From NCBI GenBank assembly GCA_947044365.1, contig OX345652.1, positions 1,333,001 through 1,397,000 on the forward strand: 64,000 bases of DNA, given 5' to 3'. The notes beneath the pieces are model-generated. The model was not told the origin of the DNA. It worked only from the letters and a program-made list of their open reading frames with translations, and searched no databases. Position numbers and translations under genes: made by a program. Origin of the DNA: Petrosia ficiformis. Its lineage: Eukaryota; Porifera; Demospongiae; Haplosclerida; Petrosiidae. This document shows positions 35,201 through 45,767 of this stretch, in pieces; the first letter of the stretch is position 1, and every line of letters begins with the position of its first letter.

Positions 35201-38200
35201 ACTGGTTACAACAATTGAACACTAAGCAATACAAATGCTAAAGATAGTGATCTGGTTATTAGTTCATTACAACAAGTGGTGGAGTAGTTGGACTGCTTGA
35301 ACCTAGACTTGGGCAGTTACTCCTATCCATATAAACTATGGTTGTACCTATACTAGTATAGGGATCTTAATAGGCACCTATATTAAAGATATAGGCAGAG
35401 TACTGGTATAGACAACTGCATTACCTATCATTACCTATACAGCATATGCAATATTTGTCAGGCTTTGCAGATTACTCTATTGTCAAACTACACAAGTAGA
35501 GTCTGGATATACTTTATGATATGTGTAACTGATAATGGTGAAGCTACATGTGTCATAGCAAGTTTTGATTGTGTAAAAAATAGAATAATTAACACTATGA
35601 CCATGCATGTGAGTGATCGTAAACTAGATAAATACATATACTTCATGCAGACAATAATATCGAATCAAATCTGAATATAGGGAATTTGATTATGAAATAT
35701 AGGTGTATAGGTTGTATAGGCAAAGTGCTGTATAGGTATGCTGCTAATATAAATCATGAATAATTAATGAGCAGATCAATATATATTTGCAATAAGAGTG
35801 TGACTGTGTTTCATCAAACAACAGGTACGGTGTATGTTATACAACTGTATACCTTAAAGTAATTAATGTTTGTAGGCACAAAGCTCAGTGAATTTAAGAT
35901 GTAGACAAATTGGCAGTATTTTGCTCATTCTAAACAATCTCGTACTCAAGGGTTAATAAATTAATCATGATATGTGTATAAATATTAATTATTATGGTGC
36001 AATTGCTATCAAAATAATGCTAAAATCAGTACACAAGTAATAGTCATCTTAATTAAGTTAATAGCATTATAACTTACATGATGTGGATCAATGAGTGGAT
36101 TACCCATTGCAATACCAACCAAATTAATCTTCAGTTTTGCAGTCGGATTTGCACAATGAATCTTATAACCGAGAGCTGGTAAATACTTGCCTGCATAGGA
36201 CTAAATTATTATAATAATGAAGTGATTTGAGCTACTTTCATTAACCATCATCATTTCATATTCCTACAAGTATAATTAACCTTCCTTTTGGAGGGTTACT
36301 AAAGTAGTTATATACTATAATGGTAGTTGTGTGTGTGTGTGTGTGTGTGTTTGCATGTGTGTGTATGTGTTTTAGAAACAATGTAATTGATGTACCTATC
36401 CCAAAAAATCAAGGCGGCATTTACCTCTTCTGTCCTAATGGCAATTATATCACTGTAGGGATCATATTTAAAACACATATGTTCTGGATGTGAGCAGCCA
36501 ATTTCTTTTGTAGAAAGTACATGTATTGTGCTTTTAGCGGGATAAAATATTGTTAGCGCTCTATACAAATAGCTGTATAGTAACTAAGGCACTAAAAGTT
36601 ACCATGGATAGAAAGTCAGTCACTTTTATATGCTCACTATTTACCATTTTGTACAGGCATTAGGAGGTATCTAGGTGGAGCAATAGTGGCCTTTCCTGAA
36701 AAAATGTGATATATAAAATAGAAGAATAGCAAGCACTTAGAAGTATTCATTGGAGCAAAATTTTTATTTCATCTGTGGTTGTACATTAATAGTGCCAGTA
36801 CCATAAATCACAAAGTGCATCACATAATACAAGGTACTTACCGATCCAGTAATATACAATGGATTCTCAATGTAGTCTGGAAACACTTGGAAAAATTGGT
36901 AGAGTACACTGGAATATAAAAACAGAGAATGTAAACCAGAATACATGTACATGTATGATAGTAATTATCCCTCGCCCACATAGGTGGAGCAGAGGGTTGC
37001 TGTAATCAATTTGAATGAGTACCTGTAGAGATATTCAGCCACTTGTACTTGATAGTAACCAGTCCTTTATCAGACCTTGTGAAACTAAATCCAGTTCGTA
37101 CAGGATTATCAACATACAACATATGATAATACTTATTCCATGTAACTTCTCTCTGAGACACTAGGAAGTTATAAAATATTATCATCAGATACTGGACCTC
37201 CTTTCAATAAACAAGTAACAGGGATTATTTGTGTTAGGGAGTGAACTGGTTCTTTGGGATGTGGGTATACTGTTCAGGAAATTTAGGTAATGTGAGGTTA
37301 ATGGCTCTACACAGTATGCACAGTTGCTATTTCTTTAATCTCTGTGCTGATTCTAACTGATATAGGGATGGCCCTAGATTCAATTATTGGGGACTGACAG
37401 CTTTTCACTTTATTTACTCAATGTTCGAACACAGGTTTTCAAAGAGAGGGGGATCACATTAGATGGTAAATCAAGTTAAGCAAATGGTAAACTATAATTA
37501 AGTAAAATTTAGGAAAGATTACAATTTTGATGGAGTGTACTATTCTAATAGAAACAACAGCTGTGTCTAGTAAGTCAGTTACCTTCTCCATTGCTATTCA
37601 CCACTAGAGGACCATTTTCCATGAACAATGCCATCAGTGATGATGATCCTGGTCCTCCTGTAAGCCAGAGCAATAAGGGTGCACTATAGTCTCCATTCTG
37701 CGGTGGGGAAAAAAAGCAAATAGATTGCACTGTTATAAAGAGGTTTGAGTCCAAGTCAGAAACCAGGACATACATAAATTATCCAATACTTCCTTTTAAA
37801 AATGAGAGGCTAACTAAAGGTTTGTATCACTAAAGTAAGAAGAACAAAACAAATCATACAGTGATGAAAGTCATGAACAGATTTACCTTTTCTAATAGTA
37901 ATAATTACTCTTTGTGCATATATTTGTGTACAAGCAGGGTACCGATTTGTTTCATCCATCTGTCTGTCTGCCGAAAATGTTTCAGTGTCTTCAAAGCATA
38001 TCAGAAAGCTCAAAATCACTCATATAGAAATGTATATATGCATACATAGAGGAGGCTAATGCAATCCTAACTATTGGCACTTCCTATGATTATATTAGGA
38101 TAGTCTTTGCTGATACCATTAACTTGATTAACATGCACTCAAGCGCTATTACTAGTGATGCACTGATAATCAGATCGGCAATCAGTATAGGTCATTATCA

Positions 38201-40460
38201 GCCGTTACTTCTGAAAGATGTAACAGATATTGTAAAACATGTACCAGTGTTGTCATTTCTTGTGATTATAGCATTATTAATTGCTTTTAAGATATACATA
38301 ATTATTGAGAAAATTCTCATTTTCATTGAAAGAATGAGAAACCAGAAGGTAGATATAATATCGGATCGGTATCAGTTATCGGTACATATCTAAAGTAATT
38401 ATCAGTTTATCGGTAAAATCTCATATTGGTGCAATACTATTATTACACAAGGTACGTCTTCTTAGGATAATACTTAAACTTGTAATTGGAATTCTAATTA
38501 TACTTTTGATCATACCATTGGGAACACATATGACATGTGGTAAGAATTTACCTGGGCTGGAAAGAACCAGAAGAACATGTTACTATCATAAACAGTATCC
38601 ACTGTAAAGTATGCTGTGGAAATAAAAACAACATTAGTCTTCTTTGTTTGTGTGTTGCATCACATGATGCATTATAGTTATGTACTTATTATATAAATAA
38701 TTATAGTAATATTATTATTATTATTATATGGACACTGGATGAGTGGGGAGAGTTGGCTAGCCATCAAAGATCTTTAACCCACGATTCTCAGTTCTCAAGA
38801 CTGGGGATTTAGTTTTTCATATTTACTTTGAATTTTGTAAATTCTAAGCCATTGTGGCTGCTTATTTCTAAGCCATTGTGCATGGCTGCTCATTTTCTAA
38901 GCCATTGTGGCTGCTTACTTTCTAAGCCATTGTGGTTGCTCATTTTCTAAGCTATTGTGACTACTTATTTTCTAAGCCATGGTGGCTGATTATTATTTTT
39001 CTAAACCATTGTGGCTGATTGTTATTGTTATTTTTCTAAGCCAAAGTGCCTGCTCTAGTATTTTCTAAGCTCTTTGTGGCTGCTTATTTGTTTGTTGTGT
39101 GTATTTGTCTATGCCTATTGCTAGCATGCTAGGCACATGAATGTTCATGATATACATTATATACTTCATGAAAAGAACATACAATGAAAAATTAGGGTGT
39201 GTTGACATTACATGTAATATAGTGTATAGTTTAATGTTGTAAGTTTAATATACGATTATAGATACTGTAACTCAACAATGAAGCAATGGATTGAACTTCT
39301 ATACATACACAAGGGAGCATGGTTATAATTATGAAAATAGTGAAGGTAAAACTTTTGTTGGACATGAAGTTACGAATATGTTTCTGAGGTCATGGTGAAC
39401 ATTGAATGACCTTTAATATGGTCTTGATTTCTCAAACCTCAAGCTATAGCCATTGGTTTGGTAATTCCTGTGGAAATCTTCACATTTAAGCATAATTTAT
39501 AAAGCCTTGATGCTTTTCTTGTTATTTATTCAAGCTGGTAATTAGGTTGGGTAATTATTAAATTATATCAATATAGTCAGCCATAGAATACCACACCCAA
39601 GTAATATCATATGTACAACACATAAATTAGCACTGTTTTTGTTTTGTTCTTACTTACTATTTCATTTTGAACAAGTACTAATCTGAAGTATTATTGCTAA
39701 ATTTCAAATTGCCCAACCCATATTAATATCAAACACGTTTCTGTATACTCACTCACATGCTGGACTCACCAGCAAAACTCTCATACTTGCTAATACCATG
39801 GACTTCACTTGCATTACGAGCTATACAAAAACACATGATAAATACCGAAAAGAAATATAATTATATTAATCATAATTACTGTATAGCCCTAATTTTTCGT
39901 AGACCATAAATTTTACGTTTTTCATTAAACTGTCCGACTGCAAAAATGTTATTCACAAACAGTCACATTTGCCACATGTGAGCATTTTTTGGTGAACGTG
40001 AAATGTTATCACTGAATAGTTGAATATTGTCAAAATACGAATGTTTAGAGCTAGAGCTATACATTATACTGGTAGCATATTTATACCCACATTTAGATTG
40101 TTTTAGTATGGCAACATTTACTTAATTAATATCATATACAATCATAAATTCCATACAATCTTCCATAGTACAGCTACTTTGTATCTTGCTCTTTAGCAAC
40201 AGGTATATTACTAGTTACATGGAAGTAGTTTGTTTAATTTTGTTCCTGCTGTTACCCATCCCAACCTTGTTGGATTTTGGCATCCCAAAATATTCTATCA
40301 TTTTTATTGATCAAGTACGACTATATAGCCTCCAAAATAACAGCTCACCAGCTTCAATTTGATTTTGTTGAATGTATGGTGTCAGAATGAGAGGTTCACC
40401 TGAATCCAATTTGCTATATGCAAGTTGCACAAACAATGCAAGAAGAATCCTTGACAGCAT
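32228..40460 (-). CDS. Serine carboxypeptidase, S10 family (CPVL-like)
   Basis: Thirteen minus-strand exons: 40460-40349, 39820-39770, 38613-38552, 37697-37583, 37148-37023, 36908-36842, 36200-36078, 34879-34748, 34480-34388, 34327-34208, 33738-33682, 33146-32964, 32317-32228; about 443 residues. A signal peptide (MLSRILLALFVQLAYS) is followed by FFWFFPAQ, the substrate-binding LTGGPGSSSL, the catalytic Ser in GSSYAGKYLPAL (exons 6/7), the catalytic Asp in YNGQLDLI (exon 12) and the catalytic His in GGGHILAHDQP (exon 13). It is a lysosomal/secreted enzyme that removes C-terminal residues. All junctions agree in phase except within exon 5. There the frame of the first part and that of QVQVAEYLY differ by one missing base near 37053, so this allele is frameshifted or the base is an assembly error. 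Confidence 0.88.
32411..32662. repeat. Dispersed inverted-end repeat (TAGTGATG...CATCACTA)
   Basis: Begins TAGTGATTTACTGATA and ends ATATCGGTGCATCACTA. The same family recurs at 38153-38439. The ends TAGTGATGCACYGATA are inverted repeats, as in many animal MITEs. No coding content. It lies between exons 12 and 13 of the carboxypeptidase gene. Confidence 0.6.
36425..36695 (-). other. Two possible exons of an unknown gene nested in carboxypeptidase intron 6
   Basis: 36695-36645 (after ttttttcag, before gtaaat) and 36558-36425 (before GAG|gtaaat) join in phase 1. They read KATIAPPRYLLMPVQN, then ALTIFYPAKSTIHVLSTKE and CFKYDPYSDIIAIRTEE. The sequence looks protein-like, but I recognise no domain. 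It cannot be part of the carboxypeptidase because exons 6 and 7 already join across it and phase-0 reading stops. It may be a relic or an exon pair of another minus-strand gene. Confidence 0.35.
38153..38439. repeat. Dispersed inverted-end repeat, second copy
   Basis: TAGTGATGCACTGATAATCA at the left and ATATTGGTGCAATACTA at the right. The interior matches 32411-32662 (ATCGGT..CATTATCAGC, ATTATCAGTTTATCGGTAA). It lies in carboxypeptidase intron 3. Confidence 0.6.
38843..39090. repeat. Minisatellite, ~23-28 bp unit CTAAGCCATTGTGGCTGCTTATTT
   Basis: About ten imperfect tandem copies of TCTAAGCCATTGTGGCTG followed by CTTATTT or similar, with variation in the last bases. Intronic (carboxypeptidase intron 2). 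Confidence 0.85.
39210..39425. repeat. Dispersed repeat, relative of 20940-21140
   Basis: Shares several blocks with 20940-21140, in the same order and orientation. Boundaries not determined. Confidence 0.55.
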
Positions 40461-40662
40461 CTTTAATGATAGGGTTTAACCTTCAAAAATGAATATTAAC
40501 ACTATAACAGTGCAATATTATAAGGCTGAGCAATTGACCTGTTATTATGTACTTTGTAAGCAAATAACAGTGATTATTGAATTCAGTTACTTAGTTGCAA
40601 AATCTTTTAAAAATGCCAAGAGATATACAGAAACAAATATGATCATACAAATTATATACTGT

Positions 40663-42159
40663 TTATAAAATATCTTGAAGATCTCTGCCTTGCGTTTCAT
40701 GATTTAAAAAGAGAGAAACAATAAACTGAATTAAGAACATCACACCCCAAACTGTTGTGGATAGCCAAGTATGTTGCTTTGACTGATCTGCTAAATATCC
40801 AGCAGCAAATGGTAGTCCTGTTCCTATAACAGCAGTAATATTAGCAATGAAAGCTAAAACCATTACCCGAATTTCTGTAGGATAACTCTCTGTGATATAT
40901 GTTATTATAGCGGTAAGAGTTGGAAGAATGGAAAAGTACAACAGAACTGTAAAAACTGGAGTCGCTACTTCATTTTGAACAAATGCAAATAGGAAGGAAA
41001 AAATTACTGATAATGCTGTGTAAAATCTGATTGTATTACGACGACCAACCTTGGGCCACTCAACTATAATAGCCATTAAAGCTATTCCTGGAATTTGAGC
41101 TAGGCATCCCACAAATGAAATAAAGTAAGGATTAGCACCAAGAACCTTGAGAGTATAAGGAAGGAAAAGAGTAGTACCATATGCGGACATTACCTGTAAA
41201 CAATAGACTACCAGTAAACAAACTGTACGTCGTAAATAAGGTGGCCGGAAAATGTAAAACAACTTCTTAATCAATGGTTCCTTCTGAACATCTGTAACCT
41301 TCAACTTGTTCACTTGAATAAAGAATTCCTCCTTGGTAACTAATTTATTCATCTCTTTACCATTTACAGAAGCCATAAATGAGAAAACTTTCCATGCTCG
41401 TTCCAATTTTCCTTGACTTACAAGAAACCTGGGAGATTCTATATAAAAAACCAGCCTGAATACTGCAGTAATCAAAGGAACTATACCCGTGTATATGATA
41501 AAATATCTCCACCCACGTGTGTAATGTGGTATCAGCCACCAAGCAACCCCTCCCGCAATACATAATCCAATGGCTTGTATCATACCAGTAAGAATAGCAA
41601 CATTACCTCTGTTCTTAACAGGGAGAAATTCAAGCATTGTTGGGTGGGTTAAAACAATAATGCCTCCAATACCGATAGCAGCAAGTCCTCGTAAAATAAC
41701 AAAAATTAGAAAGGTTGGTGCAAAAGCTGATGCTGTAACAAGTAAACCAGTTATTACAAGACTAATTGCATATGGCCATATTCTGCCATATCTATCTGCT
41801 ATATAACCAGCGAAGACCTCTCCGATTATATTTGTTGGATATGTGATGGCAGATGCAATGGAAAACATAAATGCATTAATTTTCCATTCCCTGGTAACTT
41901 CAATGCTGATGAATGCAAATGTAAATGCCTCACCTATAAAACTAATATATGCCATTCCAGCCAAAGAGAAGGCTATGATCTGAAAAATTCCAAACCCAAT
42001 TCTAGTAATCACACTATCTACATAATGACCGACACTTCTGTTTTCATTAATGACGTAGTTTGATCCATATGACTTGTTACCTTCACTTAAACATTGATCC
42101 CCTAGTAGAGAATCACCAGCCTTCCTGTCATTTATAGAACCATTCTTCAACAAAGACAT
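40663..42159 (-). CDS. MFS transporter, SV2/SVOP-like, copy 2
   Basis: Single-exon minus-strand frame of 498 residues from the ATG at 42159 (MSLLKNGSIND). It aligns along its whole length with the 30025-31503 protein: AGYIADRYGRIWPY, LPVKNRGNVAIL, VEWPKVGRRN and ESYPTEIRVM occupy the same positions, and the C-termini (LFLNHETQGRDLQDIL) are near identical. Twelve hydrophobic segments. Role as for the paralog: a proton- or ion-coupled transporter of an unknown organic solute. It is inverted relative to copy 1 and divergent from the death-domain gene that begins 190 bp away. Confidence 0.85.
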   Translation of the reverse strand: MSLLKNGSINDRKAGDSLLGDQCLSEGNKSYGSNYVINENRSVGHYVDSVITRIGFGIFQIIAFSLAGMAYISFIGEAFTFAFISIEVTREWKINAFMFSIASAITYPTNIIGEVFAGYIADRYGRIWPYAISLVITGLLVTASAFAPTFLIFVILRGLAAIGIGGIIVLTHPTMLEFLPVKNRGNVAILTGMIQAIGLCIAGGVAWWLIPHYTRGWRYFIIYTGIVPLITAVFRLVFYIESPRFLVSQGKLERAWKVFSFMASVNGKEMNKLVTKEEFFIQVNKLKVTDVQKEPLIKKLFYIFRPPYLRRTVCLLVVYCLQVMSAYGTTLFLPYTLKVLGANPYFISFVGCLAQIPGIALMAIIVEWPKVGRRNTIRFYTALSVIFSFLFAFVQNEVATPVFTVLLYFSILPTLTAIITYITESYPTEIRVMVLAFIANITAVIGTGLPFAAGYLADQSKQHTWLSTTVWGVMFLIQFIVSLFLNHETQGRDLQDIL

Positions 42160-42349
42160 TCTCAATCAGCATTTGCCCCGCCCAACTCTAATTTGATGAT
42201 ATGACCAAAATTGTAATTTGATAGTCTGACTCATAGTCAACTACACTATCATGGTCTGGCTAGCAGGGTTAGAAGAATTTGCTAAGCTTGCAAGCAATTG
42301 CAAGGTATGCAAACATTCAATACTAAAGATCTAGGCTTGTTTATATGTA
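42160..42349. promoter_or_regulatory. Short divergent promoter between MFS copy 2 and DD gene 1
   Basis: 190 bp between two ATGs on opposite strands must hold both 5' UTRs and promoters unless non-coding first exons lie elsewhere. No TATA box position is convincing. Confidence 0.35.
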
Positions 42350-44943
42350 ATGGCTTTCTCTAAAGACACTTATTTGATAAGAAAACCAAAGCTCGATGAA
42401 CTGTGTAAATATGCATGGACTACCAAATGGAAGGAGCTGGGAGTTGAACTTGAACTTAATTCAAGATATCTTGACGAAATAGAAGTGGACTACTACCATA
42501 GTGTCACAGAGAGAATTACAAAAGTATTTCAGTTGTGGTTAGACAGTGCATCAAATCCTACAGTGGGTGAAATGTTGTCCGCATTGAGAAGTCCATCTGT
42601 CCATGAAAATGTCATTGCTGATAAATATGACACATTCTGCAAAAATAATTGTACAGGTAAAGAAGTAAGAGAACACTTGGGTATGATTTTGTTTTATTCC
42701 ACATATCCGCTTCCTTTGTTTGCCATGACAATTAAACTATATATGTGTATATATATATAATTATATATAATGTTTGTTACACTAGTATATATCATAGAGC
42801 ATGCTTTTATCAATAACTATTTTTAAACTCAATATTAATATTTGTCCTAATAATGAAGGTCTTTCATTACCAACATTGAAGAGAACACAATTGCAAGATG
42901 AATATAAAGTATGTTTCTTTCATTCATAGTTGCATGATATATGTAAACTATACTATAATTATGAATACTATTAAATTCCCTTGAGCTCAGTCTATCATCA
43001 ATTGAAACAGACTCTTTATAATGTCTATGATCGTATTGTTTAATTCATCTCAATATAACTAAAAGAATTGTTATATTATACCAGGCTATGTTTCAATTTT
43101 GTATAGTTTGTCGAACAACACAGCAAAAACACTTCTGATTCTAACAATGATTATACCGAAGTAGATCATATAACATCTACAACCAACAGTAAGTGAAATG
43201 ATTGTTATATATTTATGCAGTCTTTGTGAATTTTTTTCATTTACAGAAGGTCTTGGAAATATAAATGTAGTTATAGTTGTTGCATTGCTGTCAGTGATGG
43301 GTATACTATGGGTTCCCTTAGTACTAGTACTTGTTTTTACTGTGTTTCTTTATCAGAATGTAAGTAAAAAAGATCAACATTCTCAAGTTTTAAATCCTGA
43401 TGAGTGTCATACAACTATATCTAAAAAAGACTTGAGATCATCAAATTCCCAGTCTGTAAAAAATATTAAGATAAGCATCGATCAATCATCTTTAAAGATT
43501 AATGCATTGGATGAAAGTTTTTTACATTGTTCGGACTATCAGACATTTCCAAATGAATGCAGCTTTATTGTTCTATTAAAACTTCTTGAAATCAAAGATA
43601 CTGACAAATTAACACGCCTACCTTATGCTGTTAAGATACATGAAGAAGATGCAATTATGTGTCAATCAACCTGTTATGTATCTATCACTGTTTCTGCTGC
43701 TCCTCTCTCTTCAAGCGAATATTCAGAATTACAAAGATCTCAGGGATATTACCTGAAACAGAAAAAACACTCGGAATTAGGACTAACATGTTTGGATTTT
43801 GCATTTGTTCAATCTCAAACCAAATATAAGATTACATTTAGACTCATTTCAGCCATTGATGAAAATGGTAGAGATATTATCTTCATGCAAAGCAGTGAGA
43901 TCACTAGTACCTGCTGTCTGCAAACTGTCTGTAAAAGTGTGTGCAATCCTAATATTTCACCAGCTCGTTTGAAATTACAAGGACCTTTAAAAGGAAACAA
44001 CTATCTAAGCCTCACAAAAAATTATCGAAAATTGATTTATTCAGGGGATATTGAAACTGTCAGACAAATCACCGAAGAACTTCTTGCCTCATCTGAACCA
44101 TTTGATATAAAAGTAGTAGCATTGATTCACAGTGGGCATTCTCATCAGACTCGAAGTTATAAGACACCTAACTGTTTTGAGGATTCTGAAAGAGAGCTTG
44201 ATGAAGCCCTGAAGATGTGCTGGAAAAGTGACTGTGTAAACACTGAGTTTCTGAAAGGGAGGACATATACATTCAAGGCTCAGAACTATATTTATGCTGA
44301 GCGTTATGAAGATGCACGACATTGTATTCGTAAGGCAAAGGAAGCCTTTTGCTTTGTTGCTGACTGTACTGAAATGAGTGGTCTTGTATATCAAGAAATT
44401 ATGATACTATCAATTGATCCTGAATTTGAAGTTATTAACACTGATGGGCAAAAAAGAAAGCTTAAGGAACTAATAGAAAAAGCAGTTTCTCTTGCTCGAA
44501 TGGGCAGTGATTATCAAGCAATACAGCTGACAGCTTTTATGCTTATTAAAAAGGCAATGCTGCACCTGGGTATTTTCAATCTACTCCATACTCGCTTTCA
44601 GAGAAAAAAGTCAACTGAAGATTTTAAGCCTAGTCATCAAGATATTCTAGAAGCCAAACATAGTCTGACTGAAGTTTCCCAAGAATTCATCCAAGATCCT
44701 GAAGTATCTAGATATAAAGCTTTGTATTATTTTGCACTGTCTGATTACCATCGTCATGCTGGTAATATTATTGAGGCTAGAGACAACTTAAAAGTTGTAT
44801 GGAATCAAGTGAACAATGGAAAATTTGCTTTTCCTTTGAAGCAAATTAAAAAGAGGCACACTTTGCTCTCCAAACTCACTACAAATGATTCAATACAAGA
44901 CATTTTTGATAACCGACTCTTAACGTCTTCTATTCAAGCTTAA
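42350..44943 (+). CDS. Death domain - transmembrane - TPR-like protein, gene 1
   Basis: Four exons, 42350-42656, 42859-42908, 43107-43188 and 43247-44943, join in phase (1, 0, 1) to 711 residues. Residues ~12-98 form a death domain (helical pattern with TTKWKELGVEL, SRYLDEIEVDYY, RITKVFQLWLD, VGEMLSALRS). A polar linker (exons 2-3) is followed by one strongly hydrophobic segment at ~151-183 (INVVIVVALLSVMGILWVPL). Residues ~250-380 are a beta-rich stretch absent from the relatives. Residues ~390-690 are helical repeats like TPRs (GDIETVRQITEELL, ERYEDARHCIRKAKEAF, YYFALSDYHRHAGNIIEARDNL). Death domains recruit adaptors or caspase/kinase modules; a membrane-anchored adaptor or receptor-like role is inferred. 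Confidence 0.82.
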
Positions 44944-45767
44944 AATATAAATTATGTACAGCATATAGCTGCATGTCTACAGATGACTGTTAATAGTATT
45001 CCTATTTAGTAAACTAACTCACTAATGTACAATTTTAATTGTTCAAATATAAAAATTTAAATCATTGTTGACAATAAAATGATGTCAATAAAGCTATTTC
45101 ACCTGTATTCATGATCAGGGATTTACCCTGGGAAATTCCCTGCTCTTGATTTGCATGTTATACTATATAATTACAATTATTACAGCTATAATAATTGACA
45201 ATCTAAATTTGTATATATCCAGTTGGGAATAGTACGTGGATTTTTTGTGGTGACTAATTCTATACTAATTACAAAAAGGTGTGGCCGATTATTGATTGCT
45301 CAAAGTGGTCCAGATAGTTGAATACAAAAAATCAGTCAAGCAACTGCAAGAGACGAAATTTGGTTTATGACTAGAATAGATGTTGTTGCAGCAGATGGTA
45401 CAGTAGCCATTTATTTCCAGCAGTTTCATAAGACGTATGGATAACTGTCCGTAAATATATTAATTTTTCCGATCATAGGTGTGTCCGAATTTCATCTTTG
45501 CAAGCTTATAACTCCAAGACCAAGCAAACGATCGTCATGAAACTTGTTATGCAGGGATATTACTTAGTATACTTTCTTACTATGGTGTAGTAATTCCAGT
45601 TGCAGTGGTAGAGAGAGCGCTATAGCGTAGAGTATAGGTGGTGTCCGATAATTGACACTTCACTCTATAATTATTAAAATTATTGTAATTAGCCTCCCGC
45701 GCGCGTAGCGATTGAGTGGGAGGGGCTGGCTACGCCAGACTAATATTTTCAATTTTTCATTAACATC
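44944..45767. other. Intergenic, possible decayed element
   Basis: Polyadenylation-like AATAAA occurs at about 45073-45078 and 45088-45093. 45230-45680 contains two GTGTCCGA-type blocks (GTGTCCGAATTTC, GTGTCCGATAATTG) that may be remains of an element. No open gene. Confidence 0.4.
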
